Shown here piece after piece: positions 51,535-60,954 of a stretch of 64,000 bases of DNA (position 1 is the first letter of the stretch; the number at the start of each line of letters is the position of its first letter). Source of the DNA: Clostridiaceae bacterium (GTDB taxonomy: Bacteria; Bacillota; Clostridia; Lachnospirales; Lachnospiraceae); contig CABIYE010000002.1 in NCBI GenBank assembly GCA_902362865.1, positions 1 through 64,000 on the forward strand. Reading direction: 5' to 3'. A program made the translations under genes and the position numbers. The notes beneath the pieces are model-generated. The model worked only from the letters and a program-made list of their open reading frames with translations. It had not been told where the DNA came from and did not search any database.

Positions 51535-52827
51535 ATGAGAATACAGAAATTAGACAGAAACAGCCGACAAAATCTGTTAGAAGATCTGCTGAAGAGAAGT
51601 CCCAATAATTATGGGCAATATGAACAGGGAGTTGCAGAGATTCTTGCCCGTGTAAAAGAAGAAGGAGATGCGGCAGTATTTGCGTACACCCAAAAATTCG
51701 ATCATGCTCTGATTCATTCAGGCAATGTACAGGTAACGGAAGCAGAAATAAAAGAGGCTTATAACCAGGTAGATGACTCTTTCGTCGGGATTATCGGAAA
51801 AGCTTTGCATAATATCAGGAATTATCATGAAAAGCAGCGTAGGTACAGCTGGTTTGACAGTAAGCCGGATGGAACAATATTGGGTCAGAAAATAACACCG
51901 CTCCAGAGAGTCGGAGTCTATGTTCCGGGAGGGAAAGCGGCATACCCCTCTTCTGTCCTTATGAATATTGTCCCGGCGCAGGTGGCAGGTGTAGAGGAAA
52001 TTATTATGGTAACACCACCCGGAAAAGACGGAAAGGTTAATCCCAATACTCTGGTTGCTGCCCATGAAGCAGGGGCAACAGCAATCTATAAAGTGGGCGG
52101 GGCGCAGGCGGTAGGAGCGCTTGCCTATGGAACAGAGTCTATTCCAAAAGTGGATAAAATCGTAGGACCGGGTAATATCTATGTGGCATTGGCTAAAAAA
52201 GCCGTATACGGTCATGTAAGCATCGATGCCATTGCGGGGCCAAGTGAGATTCTTGTTGTAGCTGATGAGACTGCGAACCCCAGATATGTAGCAGCAGATC
52301 TTTTGTCTCAGGCAGAACATGACGAACTTGCTTCTGCCATTTTGGTTACCACAAGCAGCGAACTTGCCATAAAGGTTTCTGAACAGGTGGATACATTTGT
52401 GAGAGAACTTTCCCGCGGGGAAATTATTCAAAAATCTCTGGATAATTATGGATATATTTTGGTTGCAGATACGATGGACGAAGTGATAGAAATTGCAAAT
52501 GATATTGCTTCTGAACATTTGGAGATTATGACGAAAGATCCGTATAATGTAATGACAAAAATCCGTAATGCAGGTGCAATTTTTATCGGTGAATATGCAA
52601 GTGAACCTTTGGGAGATTATTTTGCAGGACCGAATCATGTGCTTCCCACCAACGGAACGGCAAGATTCTTTTCACCGCTTTCTGTTGATGACTTTATTAA
52701 AAAATCAAGTATCATCGGCTATTCAAAAGAAGCGCTTGCACTGATTCATGAAGATATAGAGGCCTTTGCAGAAGCAGAACAGCTTACTGCCCATGCAAAT
52801 TCTATAAGAGTCCGTTTTGAAGAATAG
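51535..52827 (+). CDS. hisD: Histidinol dehydrogenase
   Basis: A 430-residue Zn enzyme for the last two steps, histidinol to histidine. ATG 51535 is favoured by AGGAG at 51521-51525; two earlier ATGs (51526, 51529) are too close. GGAQAVGALAYGTESIPKVDKI, LLSQAEHDELASAI (Zn ligands Gln/His) and SEHLEIM (catalytic Glu-His) are present. Confidence 0.97.
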   Translation: MRIQKLDRNSRQNLLEDLLKRSPNNYGQYEQGVAEILARVKEEGDAAVFAYTQKFDHALIHSGNVQVTEAEIKEAYNQVDDSFVGIIGKALHNIRNYHEKQRRYSWFDSKPDGTILGQKITPLQRVGVYVPGGKAAYPSSVLMNIVPAQVAGVEEIIMVTPPGKDGKVNPNTLVAAHEAGATAIYKVGGAQAVGALAYGTESIPKVDKIVGPGNIYVALAKKAVYGHVSIDAIAGPSEILVVADETANPRYVAADLLSQAEHDELASAILVTTSSELAIKVSEQVDTFVRELSRGEIIQKSLDNYGYILVADTMDEVIEIANDIASEHLEIMTKDPYNVMTKIRNAGAIFIGEYASEPLGDYFAGPNHVLPTNGTARFFSPLSVDDFIKKSSIIGYSKEALALIHEDIEAFAEAEQLTAHANSIRVRFEE

Positions 52828-52840
52828 GGGGAGCTTCCAC

Positions 52841-53428
52841 ATGGAGAGGACAGCAACATGTAAAAGAAAAACAAAAGAAACCGATATCACCGTCACCATT
52901 AATCTGGACGGGCAGGGAAGAAATGATATCCATACAGGAATCGGATTTTTTGATCATATGCTGGATGGATTCGCACGTCACGGATTGTTTGACCTTACGG
53001 TAAGAGCAGAGGGAGATATCCACGTAGACTGCCATCATACAGTTGAAGATGTGGGAATTGTACTGGGAACGGCTATTTTAAAGGCTGTGGGAGATAAAGC
53101 AGGTATCAAGCGGTATGGAAGTTTTCTTCTGCCTATGGATGAATCCTTGGTGCTTTGCGCGGTGGATCTGTCAGGACGTCCTTACTTGAACTATGACGCT
53201 TCGTTCCCCACAGAACGGATAGGAACCCTTGACACGGAAATGATCCGTGAATTTTTCTATGCAGTTTCATATACAGCCATGATGAATCTGCATCTTAAGA
53301 TCCTGGATGGCAAAAACAGTCATCATATGGCTGAAGCAATGTTTAAAGGATTTGGAAAAGCGCTTGACATGGCCACCATGGATGAGCCTCGCATGAAAGA
53401 GGCGTGGACTACAAAAGGCGCACTGTAA
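52841..53428 (+). CDS. hisB: Imidazoleglycerol-phosphate dehydratase
   Basis: A 195-residue Mn enzyme, monofunctional (no phosphatase domain). The three His-rich motifs GIGFFDHMLDGFARHG, DCHHTVEDVGI and NSHHMAEAMFKGFGKAL are complete. ATG 52841 follows GGGGGAG. It lies before the HisF-like/HisIE fusion. Confidence 0.97.
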   Translation: MERTATCKRKTKETDITVTINLDGQGRNDIHTGIGFFDHMLDGFARHGLFDLTVRAEGDIHVDCHHTVEDVGIVLGTAILKAVGDKAGIKRYGSFLLPMDESLVLCAVDLSGRPYLNYDASFPTERIGTLDTEMIREFFYAVSYTAMMNLHLKILDGKNSHHMAEAMFKGFGKALDMATMDEPRMKEAWTTKGAL

Positions 53429-53446
53429 AGAGGAGAAGTTTTCAAA

Positions 53447-54730
53447 ATGAGTTACAAGAAATTAATACCATGTATTTTTATTGATTCTGGTAAGGCGGTG
53501 AAGTGGTTTGATGACAGAACTGTGCTATCAGAAGACGTTGTGGGGCTTGCAAAATATTACAGCGACCATGGGGCAGATGAATTGATTGTTCTGGATCTGT
53601 CAGATTCTGATGAAGAACATGATGAAGCAATTAATCTGATGAAGAAGATTAACCGTGTGATTCGGATCCCAATGGTTGCCGGCGGGAATATCAGGCGGCA
53701 GGAAGACGTAAAGAAAATTCTATACGCCGGTGCTAAAAGGGCTATGCTGAATTTTTCCAAGACAGACAGCCTGAAATTAATTGAAGACGCGGCCAAAAGA
53801 TTCGGCAAAGAGAAAATAGCTGTTTCATTGAACGATTTTGATGCGTTATTTAAACAGCAGCACCTGATTCAGGATTATAGCAGCGAAATTGTTTTCATGC
53901 ATCGCCTGGATTTGGATTCTGTTATGAATATTACGGAAATTCCTTGTGTAATTATTACGGATACTATGGAAGAACCGGAGCTTTTTAAAATACTTAAGTG
54001 TCCCGGAGTCAAGGGACTTTCCGGAAAATTCGTAAGCCAGACGGATATGGATTTTGTTGCTTTTAAAAATAAATGTGAACAAGAAGAAATCAAAATGACA
54101 TCTTTTGAAACGATGATGGAATTCTCGGAATTTAAGACAAATGCGGACGGACTTCTTCCTGTTGTTGTACAGCATTATAAAACACAGGAAGTTCTTATGG
54201 TTGCCTACATGAATGAAGAGGCTTTCTATATGACGGTGAAGACAGGAAAGATGACCTATTTCAGCAGAAGCAGACAGAGCCTGTGGGTAAAAGGAGAGAC
54301 CAGCGGGCATTTCCAGTACGTAAAATCTCTTACCATTGACTGTGATAAAGATACGCTGCTTGCCAAGGTGGATCAGGTGGGAGTGGCCTGCCATACGGGA
54401 AATCCGACCTGCTTCTTCCAGCCGATTGTGGGAACAGACTATGATGAGACGAACCCCCTGCAGGTATTTGAAAGTGTTTACGCTACGATCCAGAACCGGC
54501 GCGAACATCCTAAGGAGGGCTCCTATACGAACTATCTGTTTGACAAGGGGATTGATAAAATCCTGAAAAAGGTAGGCGAGGAAGCGACAGAGATTATTAT
54601 CGCTGCTAAGAACCCCAATCCTGAAGAAATTAAATATGAAATGGCAGATTTTCTCTATCATGCAATGGTATTGATGGTAGAGCGGGGGATAAGCTGGGAT
54701 GACATCGTCCGGGAATTGGCCGACAGATAA
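53447..54730 (+). CDS. hisIE: Fusion of HisF-like domain, HisI (phosphoribosyl-AMP cyclohydrolase) and HisE (phosphoribosyl-ATP diphosphatase)
   Basis: A 427-residue protein. Residues 1-215 are a HisA/HisF-type barrel ([25 protein letters not shown]) whose first catalytic Asp (IPCLD in HisF) is Phe11 here; the second Asp aligns near Asn129/Asp130; the C-terminal phosphate site is degenerate. Residues 220-325 are HisI, with [17 protein letters not shown] and the zinc-binding CDKD and HTGNPTC regions. Residues about 335-427 are HisE ([24 protein letters not shown]). The HisIE part should catalyse steps 2 and 3. hisA, hisF, hisH and hisC are not in this operon. GAGGAG precedes the ATG. Confidence 0.92.
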   Translation: MSYKKLIPCIFIDSGKAVKWFDDRTVLSEDVVGLAKYYSDHGADELIVLDLSDSDEEHDEAINLMKKINRVIRIPMVAGGNIRRQEDVKKILYAGAKRAMLNFSKTDSLKLIEDAAKRFGKEKIAVSLNDFDALFKQQHLIQDYSSEIVFMHRLDLDSVMNITEIPCVIITDTMEEPELFKILKCPGVKGLSGKFVSQTDMDFVAFKNKCEQEEIKMTSFETMMEFSEFKTNADGLLPVVVQHYKTQEVLMVAYMNEEAFYMTVKTGKMTYFSRSRQSLWVKGETSGHFQYVKSLTIDCDKDTLLAKVDQVGVACHTGNPTCFFQPIVGTDYDETNPLQVFESVYATIQNRREHPKEGSYTNYLFDKGIDKILKKVGEEATEIIIAAKNPNPEEIKYEMADFLYHAMVLMVERGISWDDIVRELADR

Positions 54731-54815
54731 GACCGAATTCGGAATGAAAGCGCCCTTTTCTGCGTATACTGGATGATAGAGACGTTCATATGTAAATGTG
54801 AAAAGGGGCAATTTT

Positions 54816-55118
54816 ATGAATGATTCGGAAAAGCGCAGAAAACAGCTTCTTAACCAGACGAAAAATTTGTATTCCGATTATCGGACACCACCTGCCGTAC
54901 ATCCAAGATATGCTAATACATATGCCAGCCTGTACAGGGAAGCTGATGGGGAAGATGAAGTTCCCGGGACCCTGGGGCTTAGGATACTGCTTTGCGTTCT
55001 GCTTTTTGCAGCATTTGTCACCTTAGATTACCAGGGAGAAAAAATTGCTGATGTAAGCAGCAGCCAGATTGTTGATGTGATTGAAACGGATTATGCGGGA
55101 ATTGACAGTGTTTTGTAA
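54816..55118 (+). CDS. Small hypothetical single-pass membrane protein (100 aa)
   Basis: A 100-residue protein with a charged N-terminus (MNDSEKRRKQLLNQTKN), a Pro/Tyr-rich middle, one membrane helix (about 60-76) and a short outer tail. ATG 54816 follows AAAAGGGG; a GTG at 54798 is in frame. No domain is recognised. Its end contains the promoter for the radical SAM pair. Confidence 0.7.
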   Translation: MNDSEKRRKQLLNQTKNLYSDYRTPPAVHPRYANTYASLYREADGEDEVPGTLGLRILLCVLLFAAFVTLDYQGEKIADVSSSQIVDVIETDYAGIDSVL

Positions 55119-55130
55119 AATTGTTATAAT
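55102..55130 (+). promoter_or_regulatory. Consensus promoter for the radical SAM pair
   Basis: TTGACA (55102-55107) and TATAAT (55125-55130) are a perfect match at 17-nt spacing; the -35 lies inside the preceding gene. Confidence 0.88.
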
Positions 55131-55142
55131 GGAAAACAGATT

Positions 55143-55177
55143 AGGAGGCGTTGATTTTACTTTAATCAACGCTTCCT
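55143..55177 (+). promoter_or_regulatory. Hairpin at the 5' end of the radical SAM transcript
   Basis: AGGAGGCGTTGATT (55143-55156) and AATCAACGCTTCCT (55164-55177) form a 14-position stem with one G-T, loop of 7. It begins about 6 nt after the expected start of transcription and has no T-run after it; an AGGAGG is buried in the left arm. Confidence 0.6.
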
Positions 55178-55210
55178 GTATGTACAATTGGTCTGTAATG
55201 AGGTAAATAC

Positions 55211-57076
55211 ATGAGAAAATTAGCATTAAGTGACGAAATATTATTAAAAATAGAGAAACCGGCCCGCTATATAGGCAATGAAGTAAATAGTGTAATCAAA
55301 GACAAAAGCAAAGTGGATATTCGTTTTGTCATGTGCTTTCCAGACGTGTATGAGATAGGAATGTCACATTTAGGCATTCAGATTCTCTATGATATGTTTA
55401 ACCGCCGCGAGGATGTCTGGTGTGAGCGGGTATACTCTCCATGGATAGATTTAGATAAAATTATGCGGGAAGAGAAGCTTCCTCTATTTGCACTGGAATC
55501 CCAAGATCCAATAAAAGAATTTGATTTTCTCGGCATTACCATTCAGTATGAGATGTGTTATACGAATATTCTGCAGATATTGGATCTTAGCGGAATGGCT
55601 CTGAAAGCATGTGAAAGAAAAGAAGAGGACCCGATTGTAATCGGAGGCGGACCTTGTACGTATAATCCGGAACCGTTGGCAGAATTTTTTGATCTGTTTT
55701 ATATCGGAGAAGGTGAAACAGTATATGACGAGCTTCTTGATACCTATAAAGAGAACCGAAAAGCCGGAGGCACAAAGAAAGATTTCCTTGAGAAAGCGGC
55801 TGGTATAGAAGGAATTTATGTTCCGTCTTTGTATACTGTAACTTATAAAGAGGACGGAACTATTGATACATTTGCACCAAGCAGCTCTCATGCCCCGGCA
55901 GTAATTAAGAAACAGGTAGTTATGGATGTGACAGATACGTACTATCCGGAATCTCCGGTTGTTCCCTTTATCAAAGCAACCCAGGACAGGGTGGTTTTGG
56001 AGATACAAAGAGGCTGTATCCGGGGATGCCGGTTTTGTCAGGCGGGGATGATTTACCGTCCCACCAGAGAACGCAATGTAGAAAAATTGAAAGCGTATGC
56101 CCGAAACATGCTGAAAAGCACCGGACACGAAGAAATCTCGTTAAGTTCTTTAAGTTCCAGTGATTACAGCCAATTAGAAGAACTGGTAACATTTTTGATT
56201 GAAGAATTTAAAGAAAAAGGGATTAATATTTCTCTTCCTTCTCTCAGAATCGATGCCTTTTCCCTTGATGTAATGGGAAAGGTCCAGGATATCCGGAAAA
56301 GCAGTTTGACTTTTGCGCCGGAGGCAGGGTCTCAGCGAATGCGGAACGTGATTAATAAAGGTTTAACAGAAGAGGATATCATCAATGGCGCCGGACAGGC
56401 ATTTGAGGGCGGATGGTCTAAGGTTAAGCTGTATTTTATGCTCGGGCTTCCTACGGAGACGAAAGAAGATATGAAAGAAATAGCGGTTCTTGCTGACAAA
56501 GTAGCCCGGCGTTACTACGAGATTCCCAAGGAACAGCGGAATGGGAAGTGCCAGATTACGGCAAGTTCTTCCTTCTTTATTCCTAAGCCGTTTACTCCCT
56601 TCCAGTGGGCGAGGATGTATACAAACGAAGAATACATTGCAAGAGCTGCCATTGTAAAGCATGCGTTTCAAGATCAGCTTAACCGCAAGAGTCTGAAATA
56701 TAACTGGCATGATGCGGAGGTTACCGTATTAGAAGGCGTATTTGCCCGGGGCGACAGAAGAACAGGAAAGGTGATCGAGGAAGCTTACCGTTTGGGATGT
56801 CTTTACGATTCCTGGACGGAAACCTTTGACAATGATAAATGGATGCAGGCTTTTGAAAATACAGGTATTGATATAGGTTTCTACAATCTCCGGGAACGCT
56901 CCCTGGATGAAAAATTCCCCTGGGACTTCATTGATACAGGTGTAACGAAAGAATTTCTGATACAAGAATGGAAGCGCGCCATGAACGGAGAGGTAACGCC
57001 TAACTGCCGACAGCGATGTTCCGGCTGCGGTGTAGCAAAATGGAAGGGAGGCGTCTGTGTTGAAAGTAAGAATTAA
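55211..57076 (+). CDS. TIGR03960-family B12-binding-like radical SAM protein
   Basis: A 621-residue protein. An N-terminal cobalamin-binding-like domain (about 35-200, with GIQILYDMF and DFLGITIQYEMCYTNIL) is followed by a radical SAM domain with EIQRGCIRGCRFCQAG (about 262-277, CxxxCxxC). The C-terminal Cys cluster RQRCSGCGVAKWKGGVC is conserved in the family. Its end overlaps the TIGR03936 partner. The pair is widespread near rplU/obgE in Clostridia; the reaction is unknown. Confidence 0.93.
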   Translation: MRKLALSDEILLKIEKPARYIGNEVNSVIKDKSKVDIRFVMCFPDVYEIGMSHLGIQILYDMFNRREDVWCERVYSPWIDLDKIMREEKLPLFALESQDPIKEFDFLGITIQYEMCYTNILQILDLSGMALKACERKEEDPIVIGGGPCTYNPEPLAEFFDLFYIGEGETVYDELLDTYKENRKAGGTKKDFLEKAAGIEGIYVPSLYTVTYKEDGTIDTFAPSSSHAPAVIKKQVVMDVTDTYYPESPVVPFIKATQDRVVLEIQRGCIRGCRFCQAGMIYRPTRERNVEKLKAYARNMLKSTGHEEISLSSLSSSDYSQLEELVTFLIEEFKEKGINISLPSLRIDAFSLDVMGKVQDIRKSSLTFAPEAGSQRMRNVINKGLTEEDIINGAGQAFEGGWSKVKLYFMLGLPTETKEDMKEIAVLADKVARRYYEIPKEQRNGKCQITASSSFFIPKPFTPFQWARMYTNEEYIARAAIVKHAFQDQLNRKSLKYNWHDAEVTVLEGVFARGDRRTGKVIEEAYRLGCLYDSWTETFDNDKWMQAFENTGIDIGFYNLRERSLDEKFPWDFIDTGVTKEFLIQEWKRAMNGEVTPNCRQRCSGCGVAKWKGGVCVESKN

Positions 57077-57761
57077 GTTCCGCAAATATGGAGTCATGAA
57101 ATTTATCGGACATCTGGATGTAATGCGTTTTTTCCAGAAAGTAATGCGGCGGGCAGATATCCCGATTGCCTTTACTTCAGGCTATAGCCCCCATATGATT
57201 ATGTCTTTTGCACAGCCTCTTGGGCTTGGAGTTACAAGCGACGCAGAATATCTGGACATTGAGCTTACAAGGCCGATTTCTTCGGAAGATGCGGTTTCAC
57301 AGATGAATGCCGTTATGGTAGAAGGAATAGAAATTGTCAGTTTTTTGCAGATTCCAGATGAGAAAAAGAGCAGCGGTATGACAATTGTTGCTGCTGCCGA
57401 TTATCTGGTAACATCCAAATCAGAGGCATTTCCTGACGGATGGGAAGAGCTGGCCATACAATTTATGGATATGCCGCAGATGATTGTACGGAAAAAAACC
57501 AAGCGAAGTGAAAAAGAAGTAGACATTAAGCCGATGATTTATGATTTCCATTGGGAGAACGGGAAATTCTTTCTGCATCTGGCTGCCGGAAGCGAACAAA
57601 ATCTGAAGCCAGAGCTTGTGATGGAAGCATTCTTGGCATTTGCAGGCGCTGATGCTGCGGAATATCCACTGCATTATCACCGCTTGGAAGTATATGCAAA
57701 GAAACCGGATGGCACGGGGTTCTGTTCTCTTGAGTCACTGGGAACGGAAATATTTCTATAA
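57057..57761 (+). CDS. TIGR03936-family radical SAM-associated protein (DUF2344)
   Basis: A 234-residue protein, partner of the upstream radical SAM gene, overlapping it by 20 bp. GTG 57057 or TTG 57060 is the start; GGGAGG (57046-57051) fits TTG 57060 slightly better. KVRIKFRKYGVMKFIGHLDVMRFFQK and GYSPHMIMSFAQPLGLGV are characteristic. The function is unknown. Confidence 0.92.
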   Translation: MLKVRIKFRKYGVMKFIGHLDVMRFFQKVMRRADIPIAFTSGYSPHMIMSFAQPLGLGVTSDAEYLDIELTRPISSEDAVSQMNAVMVEGIEIVSFLQIPDEKKSSGMTIVAAADYLVTSKSEAFPDGWEELAIQFMDMPQMIVRKKTKRSEKEVDIKPMIYDFHWENGKFFLHLAAGSEQNLKPELVMEAFLAFAGADAAEYPLHYHRLEVYAKKPDGTGFCSLESLGTEIFL

Positions 57762-57793
57762 CTGAAACTTTGACAGTTTAATTCGATAAAGGC

Positions 57794-57821
57794 TTGACAA
57801 TTACAGCAGAGAAGGTATTAT
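57794..57821 (+). promoter_or_regulatory. Promoter for ybaK
   Basis: TTGACA (57794-57799) and TATTAT (57816-57821) are 16 nt apart. Confidence 0.65.
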
Positions 57822-57842
57822 AGTAGACTAGAGGTGACTTTG

Positions 57843-58325
57843 ATGGGAAAAAAAGAGATAAAAACCAACGCGATGAGAATCCTTGACCGCAATCAAATAA
57901 AGTATTCTTATCAGACCTATGTATGTGAAGAATTTACAGATGGAATACAGGTTGCCGATATGCTTGGTCTGGAGCACCGGCTTGTCTATAAGACATTGGT
58001 GACAACCGGAAAGACCGGAGAGCATTATGTATTCGTTATCCCAATTGAAGCGGAGATTGATTTTAAGAAGGCGGCAAGGGCGGTGGGTGAGAAGTCTCTG
58101 GAGATGCTGCATTTAAAGGATCTGACGAAGGTGACAGGCTATGTCCGAGGCGGATGTACGGCAATCGGGATGAAAAAGCAGTTCCCGACAGTGATCCAGG
58201 AGGATGCCAAAGAGCTTGAGAAAATCTATGTAAGCGGTGGAAAGCTTGGCATGCAGATTGAGCTGTCTCCATCTGACCTACAGAAGGTGTCCCATGCAGT
58301 TTTTGAAGATGTCATCCATCAATAA
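57843..58325 (+). CDS. ybaK: Cys-tRNA(Pro)/aminoacyl-tRNA deacylase, YbaK/EbsC family
   Basis: A 160-residue editing domain protein that hydrolyses mischarged tRNA, mainly Cys-tRNA(Pro). ATG 57843 follows AGAGGTGA. KTNAMRILDRNQIKYSYQTY, the VYKTLV strand with the conserved Lys, and GYVRGGCTAIGMKKQFPTVI are family-typical. Confidence 0.95.
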   Translation: MGKKEIKTNAMRILDRNQIKYSYQTYVCEEFTDGIQVADMLGLEHRLVYKTLVTTGKTGEHYVFVIPIEAEIDFKKAARAVGEKSLEMLHLKDLTKVTGYVRGGCTAIGMKKQFPTVIQEDAKELEKIYVSGGKLGMQIELSPSDLQKVSHAVFEDVIHQ

Positions 58326-58367
58326 GAGTAAAATGTAAACAAAAGAAATAAACGGAGGGTTACTGGA

Positions 58368-59687
58368 ATGATAAAAGTAGTAAAATTTGGTGGAAGTTCA
58401 CTGGCAAGTGCGGAGCAGTTTAAAAAAGTCGGAAGAATCATCCGGCAGGAGGAATCAAGGAGATATGTAATTCCATCAGCACCGGGGAAACGCACATCAA
58501 ACGATACGAAAGTAACCGATATGTTATATAGCTGTTACTGCCTGGCTATTCAGGAGGAGGAATTTGAAGAACAGCTTGAAGGCATCAAAGCCCGTTATAA
58601 GGAAATCATTGACGGTCTTAAGCTTCATCTGAACCTGGATGAAGAATTTAAGATTATCCGTGAGAATTTCAGTAAGAAGATCGGAAGAGACTATGCTGCT
58701 TCTAGAGGAGAATACTTAAACGGTATCGTCATGGCAAATTATCTTGGCTATGAATTTATTGACGCAGCGGAAGTAATCTTTTTTGATGAAAATGGCAATT
58801 TTGATTCAGAAAAAACAGATACGATTCTTTCAGAGCGGCTTTCCGGTACCGCCAAAGCTGTAATTCCCGGATTCTACGGAAGTAAGCCTGACGGCAAGAT
58901 TAAGACATTTTCACGGGGAGGGTCTGATATTACAGGCTCTATCGTAGCAAAAGCCGTACATGCAGATATCTATGAAAACTGGACAGATGTATCTGGTTTT
59001 CTGATTGCAGATCCGAGAGTGGTGAAGAATCCAAAATCTATTGATGTGATTACATATCGGGAGTTGCGGGAGCTTTCTTATATGGGAGCAACTGTTCTTC
59101 ATGAAGATGCAATCTTCCCTGTAAGAAAGGAAGGCATCCCCATCAACATCCGCAATACGAATGCACCGGAGCATAAGGGTACCTTAATCGTAGAGGGAAC
59201 CTGCAGAAAGCCCCGTTTTGTAATTACGGGTATTGCCGGGAAGAAGGATTTCGCATCGATTACCGTAGAAAAAGATATGATGAATTCAGAAGTGGGATTC
59301 TGTCGGAAAGTGCTTCAGGTATTTGAAGATAATCAGATTTCCATTGAACATATGCCCTCCGGCATTGATACGATGACAATCTTCGTCCATCAGGATGAAT
59401 TTGAAGAAAAAGAGCAGAAAGTACTGGCGGGCATCCACCGAGCGGTAAATCCGGATTTTCTGGAATTAGAATCGGATCTTGCGCTGATAGCCGTTGTGGG
59501 GCGCGGTATGCGGGCTACCAGAGGTACTTCAGGACGCATTTTTTCTGCACTTGCTCATAGCAATGTAAATGTCAAGATGATTGATCAGGGTTCCAGCGAG
59601 CTGAACATTATTATCGGTGTAAGGAACCATGACTTCAATGCTGCTATCACAGCTATTTATGATATTTTTGTCACAACGCAGATTTAA
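58368..59687 (+). CDS. lysC: Aspartate kinase
   Basis: A 439-residue kinase for the first step of the lysine/threonine/methionine pathway. KFGGSSLAS (5-13) and the catalytic FSRGGSDITGS (about 183) are present, followed by two C-terminal ACT domains (about 300-439) for feedback control. The single-chain length with no internal start suggests the class that is not split into alpha and beta subunits. GGAGGG precedes the ATG. No riboswitch fits the 42-bp gap upstream. Confidence 0.95.
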   Translation: MIKVVKFGGSSLASAEQFKKVGRIIRQEESRRYVIPSAPGKRTSNDTKVTDMLYSCYCLAIQEEEFEEQLEGIKARYKEIIDGLKLHLNLDEEFKIIRENFSKKIGRDYAASRGEYLNGIVMANYLGYEFIDAAEVIFFDENGNFDSEKTDTILSERLSGTAKAVIPGFYGSKPDGKIKTFSRGGSDITGSIVAKAVHADIYENWTDVSGFLIADPRVVKNPKSIDVITYRELRELSYMGATVLHEDAIFPVRKEGIPINIRNTNAPEHKGTLIVEGTCRKPRFVITGIAGKKDFASITVEKDMMNSEVGFCRKVLQVFEDNQISIEHMPSGIDTMTIFVHQDEFEEKEQKVLAGIHRAVNPDFLELESDLALIAVVGRGMRATRGTSGRIFSALAHSNVNVKMIDQGSSELNIIIGVRNHDFNAAITAIYDIFVTTQI

Positions 59688-59724
59688 TCTATCATTATGA
59701 ATCGGATGGGAGGTTCATAAGAAG

Positions 59725-60150
59725 ATGAAAAACATATTGTTTTTTCTAAAACCTAAGGCGGAGCTTGCATACATATATGATTACCACACGGTCAGGCAGG
59801 CTTTGGAAATTATGGAATACCATAAGTATTCTTCGGTTCCGATTTTGAGTAAAGATGGAAAATATGTCGGCTCCATCACAGAGGGGGATCTTCTGTGGGG
59901 ACTGAAAAAACTGAAGACGATTGATGTCAAGAAAACAGAATCCATCAGTGTCATGAAAATTGAAAGACGCCTGGATTACCAGTGTGTCAGCGCTGAATCG
60001 AACATGGAGGATTTGATTGACCGCGCTATGGAACAGAATTTTGTTCCGGTTATTGACGATCAGAAGAATTTTATTGGTATTATTACACGTAAAGATATTA
60101 TAGGATATTGTTACAATCAGATAAAAAAGCAGGAGGAACACCATGATTGA
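59725..60150 (+). CDS. CBS domain pair protein
   Basis: A 141-residue protein made of two CBS repeats (about 12-70 and 78-135; SVPILSKDGKYVGSITEGD and FVPVIDDQKNFIGIITRKD), a Bateman module that binds adenine nucleotides. No other domain is present, so it is a stand-alone regulator or sensor. It overlaps the next gene by 8 bp. Confidence 0.9.
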   Translation: MKNILFFLKPKAELAYIYDYHTVRQALEIMEYHKYSSVPILSKDGKYVGSITEGDLLWGLKKLKTIDVKKTESISVMKIERRLDYQCVSAESNMEDLIDRAMEQNFVPVIDDQKNFIGIITRKDIIGYCYNQIKKQEEHHD

Positions 60151-60952
60151 TTTTCATACACATATGTTCCCGGAAAAGATAGCGGCGAAAACGCTTGCTT
60201 TTCTGGCAGAAAGATGTCAGACGGAACCGGCTACTAATGGGATGGCCGATGGTCTTCTTGCTTCTACGGAAGAGGCAGGCCTGGATTGTTCGGTGGTGCT
60301 GCCGGTGGTGACAAAGCCTTCTCAGTTTGATTCAATCAATCGCTTTGCCTCCCGATTTCAGGAAGGAAAGCTTCTGTCATTCGGCGGAATCCATCCTGAT
60401 AGTGAAGATTACAAAGGACAGTTAAAGATACTGAAGGAATTTGGCTTTAAAGGGATTAAGTTACATCCGGATTATCAGGGAGTCTATATTGATGATATCC
60501 GTTATAAAAGGATTCTTTCTTATGCGACAGAGCTGGGACTGATTATCAGCGTCCATGCCGGATATGACCCCGGATACCCGGAGTGCACGCACTGTACTCC
60601 AAAGCGGGTTTATGAGATGTTCCGTGAAGTACAGCCGGAGAAGCTGGTCCTTGCGCACATGGGAGGGTTCCTTCGCTGGGATGAGGTAGAAACGTACCTG
60701 ACAGGACTTCCCGTATGGTTTGATACGGCGGTTGTTTTTGGAAAAATCTCAGACGAGCAATTTATACGGATTGCCAGAAAGCATGGAACAGACAGAATTT
60801 TGTTTGCAACAGATTCCCCATGGGCGGGGCAGAAAGAATTTGTAGAACATTTAAAGGGACTTCCACTTACGGAAGGCGAGAAACAGGCAATTTTTCATGG
60901 TAATGCAGAAAAACTGCTGGGAATGAAAATTGGTGAAAAAGGAGTAATATAG
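60143..60952 (+). CDS. Amidohydrolase family protein
   Basis: A 269-residue metal-dependent hydrolase of the amidohydrolase-2/ACMSD-like type. The N-terminal MIDFHTHMFP (HxH), VHAGYDPGYP (His), a His in LAHMGGF and ATDSPWAG (Asp) mark the TIM-barrel metal site. It lies between the CBS protein and asnA, 2 bp from asnA. Substrate unknown. Confidence 0.9.
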   Translation: MIDFHTHMFPEKIAAKTLAFLAERCQTEPATNGMADGLLASTEEAGLDCSVVLPVVTKPSQFDSINRFASRFQEGKLLSFGGIHPDSEDYKGQLKILKEFGFKGIKLHPDYQGVYIDDIRYKRILSYATELGLIISVHAGYDPGYPECTHCTPKRVYEMFREVQPEKLVLAHMGGFLRWDEVETYLTGLPVWFDTAVVFGKISDEQFIRIARKHGTDRILFATDSPWAGQKEFVEHLKGLPLTEGEKQAIFHGNAEKLLGMKIGEKGVI

Positions 60953-60954
60953 AT

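Noticed and set aside
54733..54742. Palindrome CCGAATTCGG after the his operon
   Set aside because: Ten bases with no loop and no T-run; too short to call an operator or terminator.
53846..54811. A 321-codon antisense open frame across the his fusion gene
   Set aside because: The forward frame encodes clear HisI and HisE domains; the reverse frame has no motif and atypical composition.
55151..55165. Five-codon leader peptide (TTG to TAA) in the hairpin of the radical SAM leader
   Set aside because: Although AGGAGG precedes it, the frame is only four amino acids and lies in the loop and stem; chance is more likely.
58326..58367. Lysine riboswitch or T-box before lysC
   Set aside because: The gap is only 42 bp and has no structure; too short for either.
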